The position numbers and the translations under genes were made by a program. Below, one piece after another: positions 63,732 through 64,000 of a stretch of DNA of 64,000 bases (positions are counted from its first letter, which is position 1; each line of letters opens with the position of its first letter). The notes under the pieces were generated by a model. It was not told where the DNA came from. It searched no databases and worked only from the letters and a program-made list of their open reading frames with translations. Source of the DNA: Rhizobium anhuiense (GTDB taxonomy: Bacteria > Pseudomonadota > Alphaproteobacteria > Rhizobiales > Rhizobiaceae); contig NZ_ML133535.1 in NCBI RefSeq assembly GCF_003985145.1, forward strand, positions 1-64,000. The letters are read 5' to 3'.

Positions 63732-64000
63732 TCAGAACGGCAGCTTGAAGCCCGGCGGGATCGGAAGGCCGGCGGTCAGCGCCTTGGTCTTTTCGGCGGC
63801 GAGCGCCTCGGCCTTGTCCTTGGCGTCCTTGTGAGCGGCGACGATCAGGTCCTCGAGGATCTCGACATCGTCTTCCTTGAACAGCGACGGGTCGATCTTC
63901 AGGCTCTTCAGCTCGCCCTTGCCTGACATGACGACGGCGACGAGGCCGCCGCCCGCCTTGCCTTCGGCCGTGAGCTCGGCGATCTCCGCCTGCATCTGCT
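63732..64000 (-). CDS. YbaB/EbfC-family nucleoid-associated protein, partial
   Basis: The C-terminal 89 or so residues are visible and the frame continues past the right edge. It has the family core [20 protein letters not shown] and ends [14 protein letters not shown]-binding protein usually found between dnaX and recR. The true start is off window. Confidence 0.93.
   Translation of the reverse strand, partial: QMQAEIAELTAEGKAGGGLVAVVMSGKGELKSLKIDPSLFKEDDVEILEDLIVAAHKDAKDKAEALAAEKTKALTAGLPIPPGFKLPF

Overview
The window reads as an alpha-proteobacterial (Rhizobiaceae) chromosome segment, most like the Rhizobium etli/leguminosarum group. The signs are a hybrid FixL with a C-terminal receiver, an OmpR-type regulator matching FxkR next to K-box sequences (GTTACA-N4-GTTACA), a rhizobial Irr, the fabA-fabB-fabI order, and palindromic intergenic elements of the rhizobial RIME/REP kind. 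Species assignment is inference. No rRNA, tRNA, CRISPR array, integrase or insertion sequence was recognised.

Region 1 (1 to about 40.6 kb) is a microaerobic island. From the left it holds ccmE/ccmI (cytochrome c maturation), a Crp/Fnr regulator, fixGHIS, fixNOQP (cbb3 oxidase), fixK-fixL, pseudoazurin, hemN with a hemerythrin-like gene, a second fixK, and fxkR. Then come two zinc alcohol dehydrogenases, a CBS-BON protein, a lone ABC membrane domain, an acetyl-CoA hydrolase/CoA-transferase, a triple-BON protein, Hsp20, a P2A-type ATPase, DUF3775, an MgtC/DUF4010 protein overlapping a P1B-type ATPase, four universal stress proteins, an FMN-binding protein, a beta-CASP metallo-hydrolase and several small unknowns. 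I read 17 FixK/FNR boxes (TTGAT-N4-ATCAA or close) between 1,578 and 40,238. Nearly every transcription unit in this stretch has one 35 to 125 bases from a start codon, and I saw none to the right.

The probable circuit is all here: heme sensor kinase FixL -> FxkR -> K-boxes upstream of both fixK genes -> FixK boxes on the output genes. The outputs cover high-affinity respiration, heme and cytochrome c supply, fermentative carbon handling, ion pumps and a stress/dormancy set. The USP + Hsp20 + CBS + P-type ATPase + FMN-protein set resembles the mycobacterial DosR dormancy regulon in composition. I consider this the most interesting system in the window.

Region 2 (about 40.8 to 43.9 kb) is a transition with a DUF1275 protein, a YdcF-like protein, a small exported protein, a TRIC-family channel and palindromic repeats.

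Region 3 (about 43.9 to 64 kb) is core chromosome: irr, fabA-fabB-fabI, an RsmC-like methyltransferase, pnp, rpsO, truB, rbfA, infB, ylxR, nusA, rimP, an MFS exporter, a GNAT protein, a lytic transglycosylase, recR, a MOSC protein and the end of ybaB. The ribosome/transcription block from rimP down to pnp lies on the minus strand, with a terminator-like hairpin in the rimP-nusA leader and a strong terminator after pnp.
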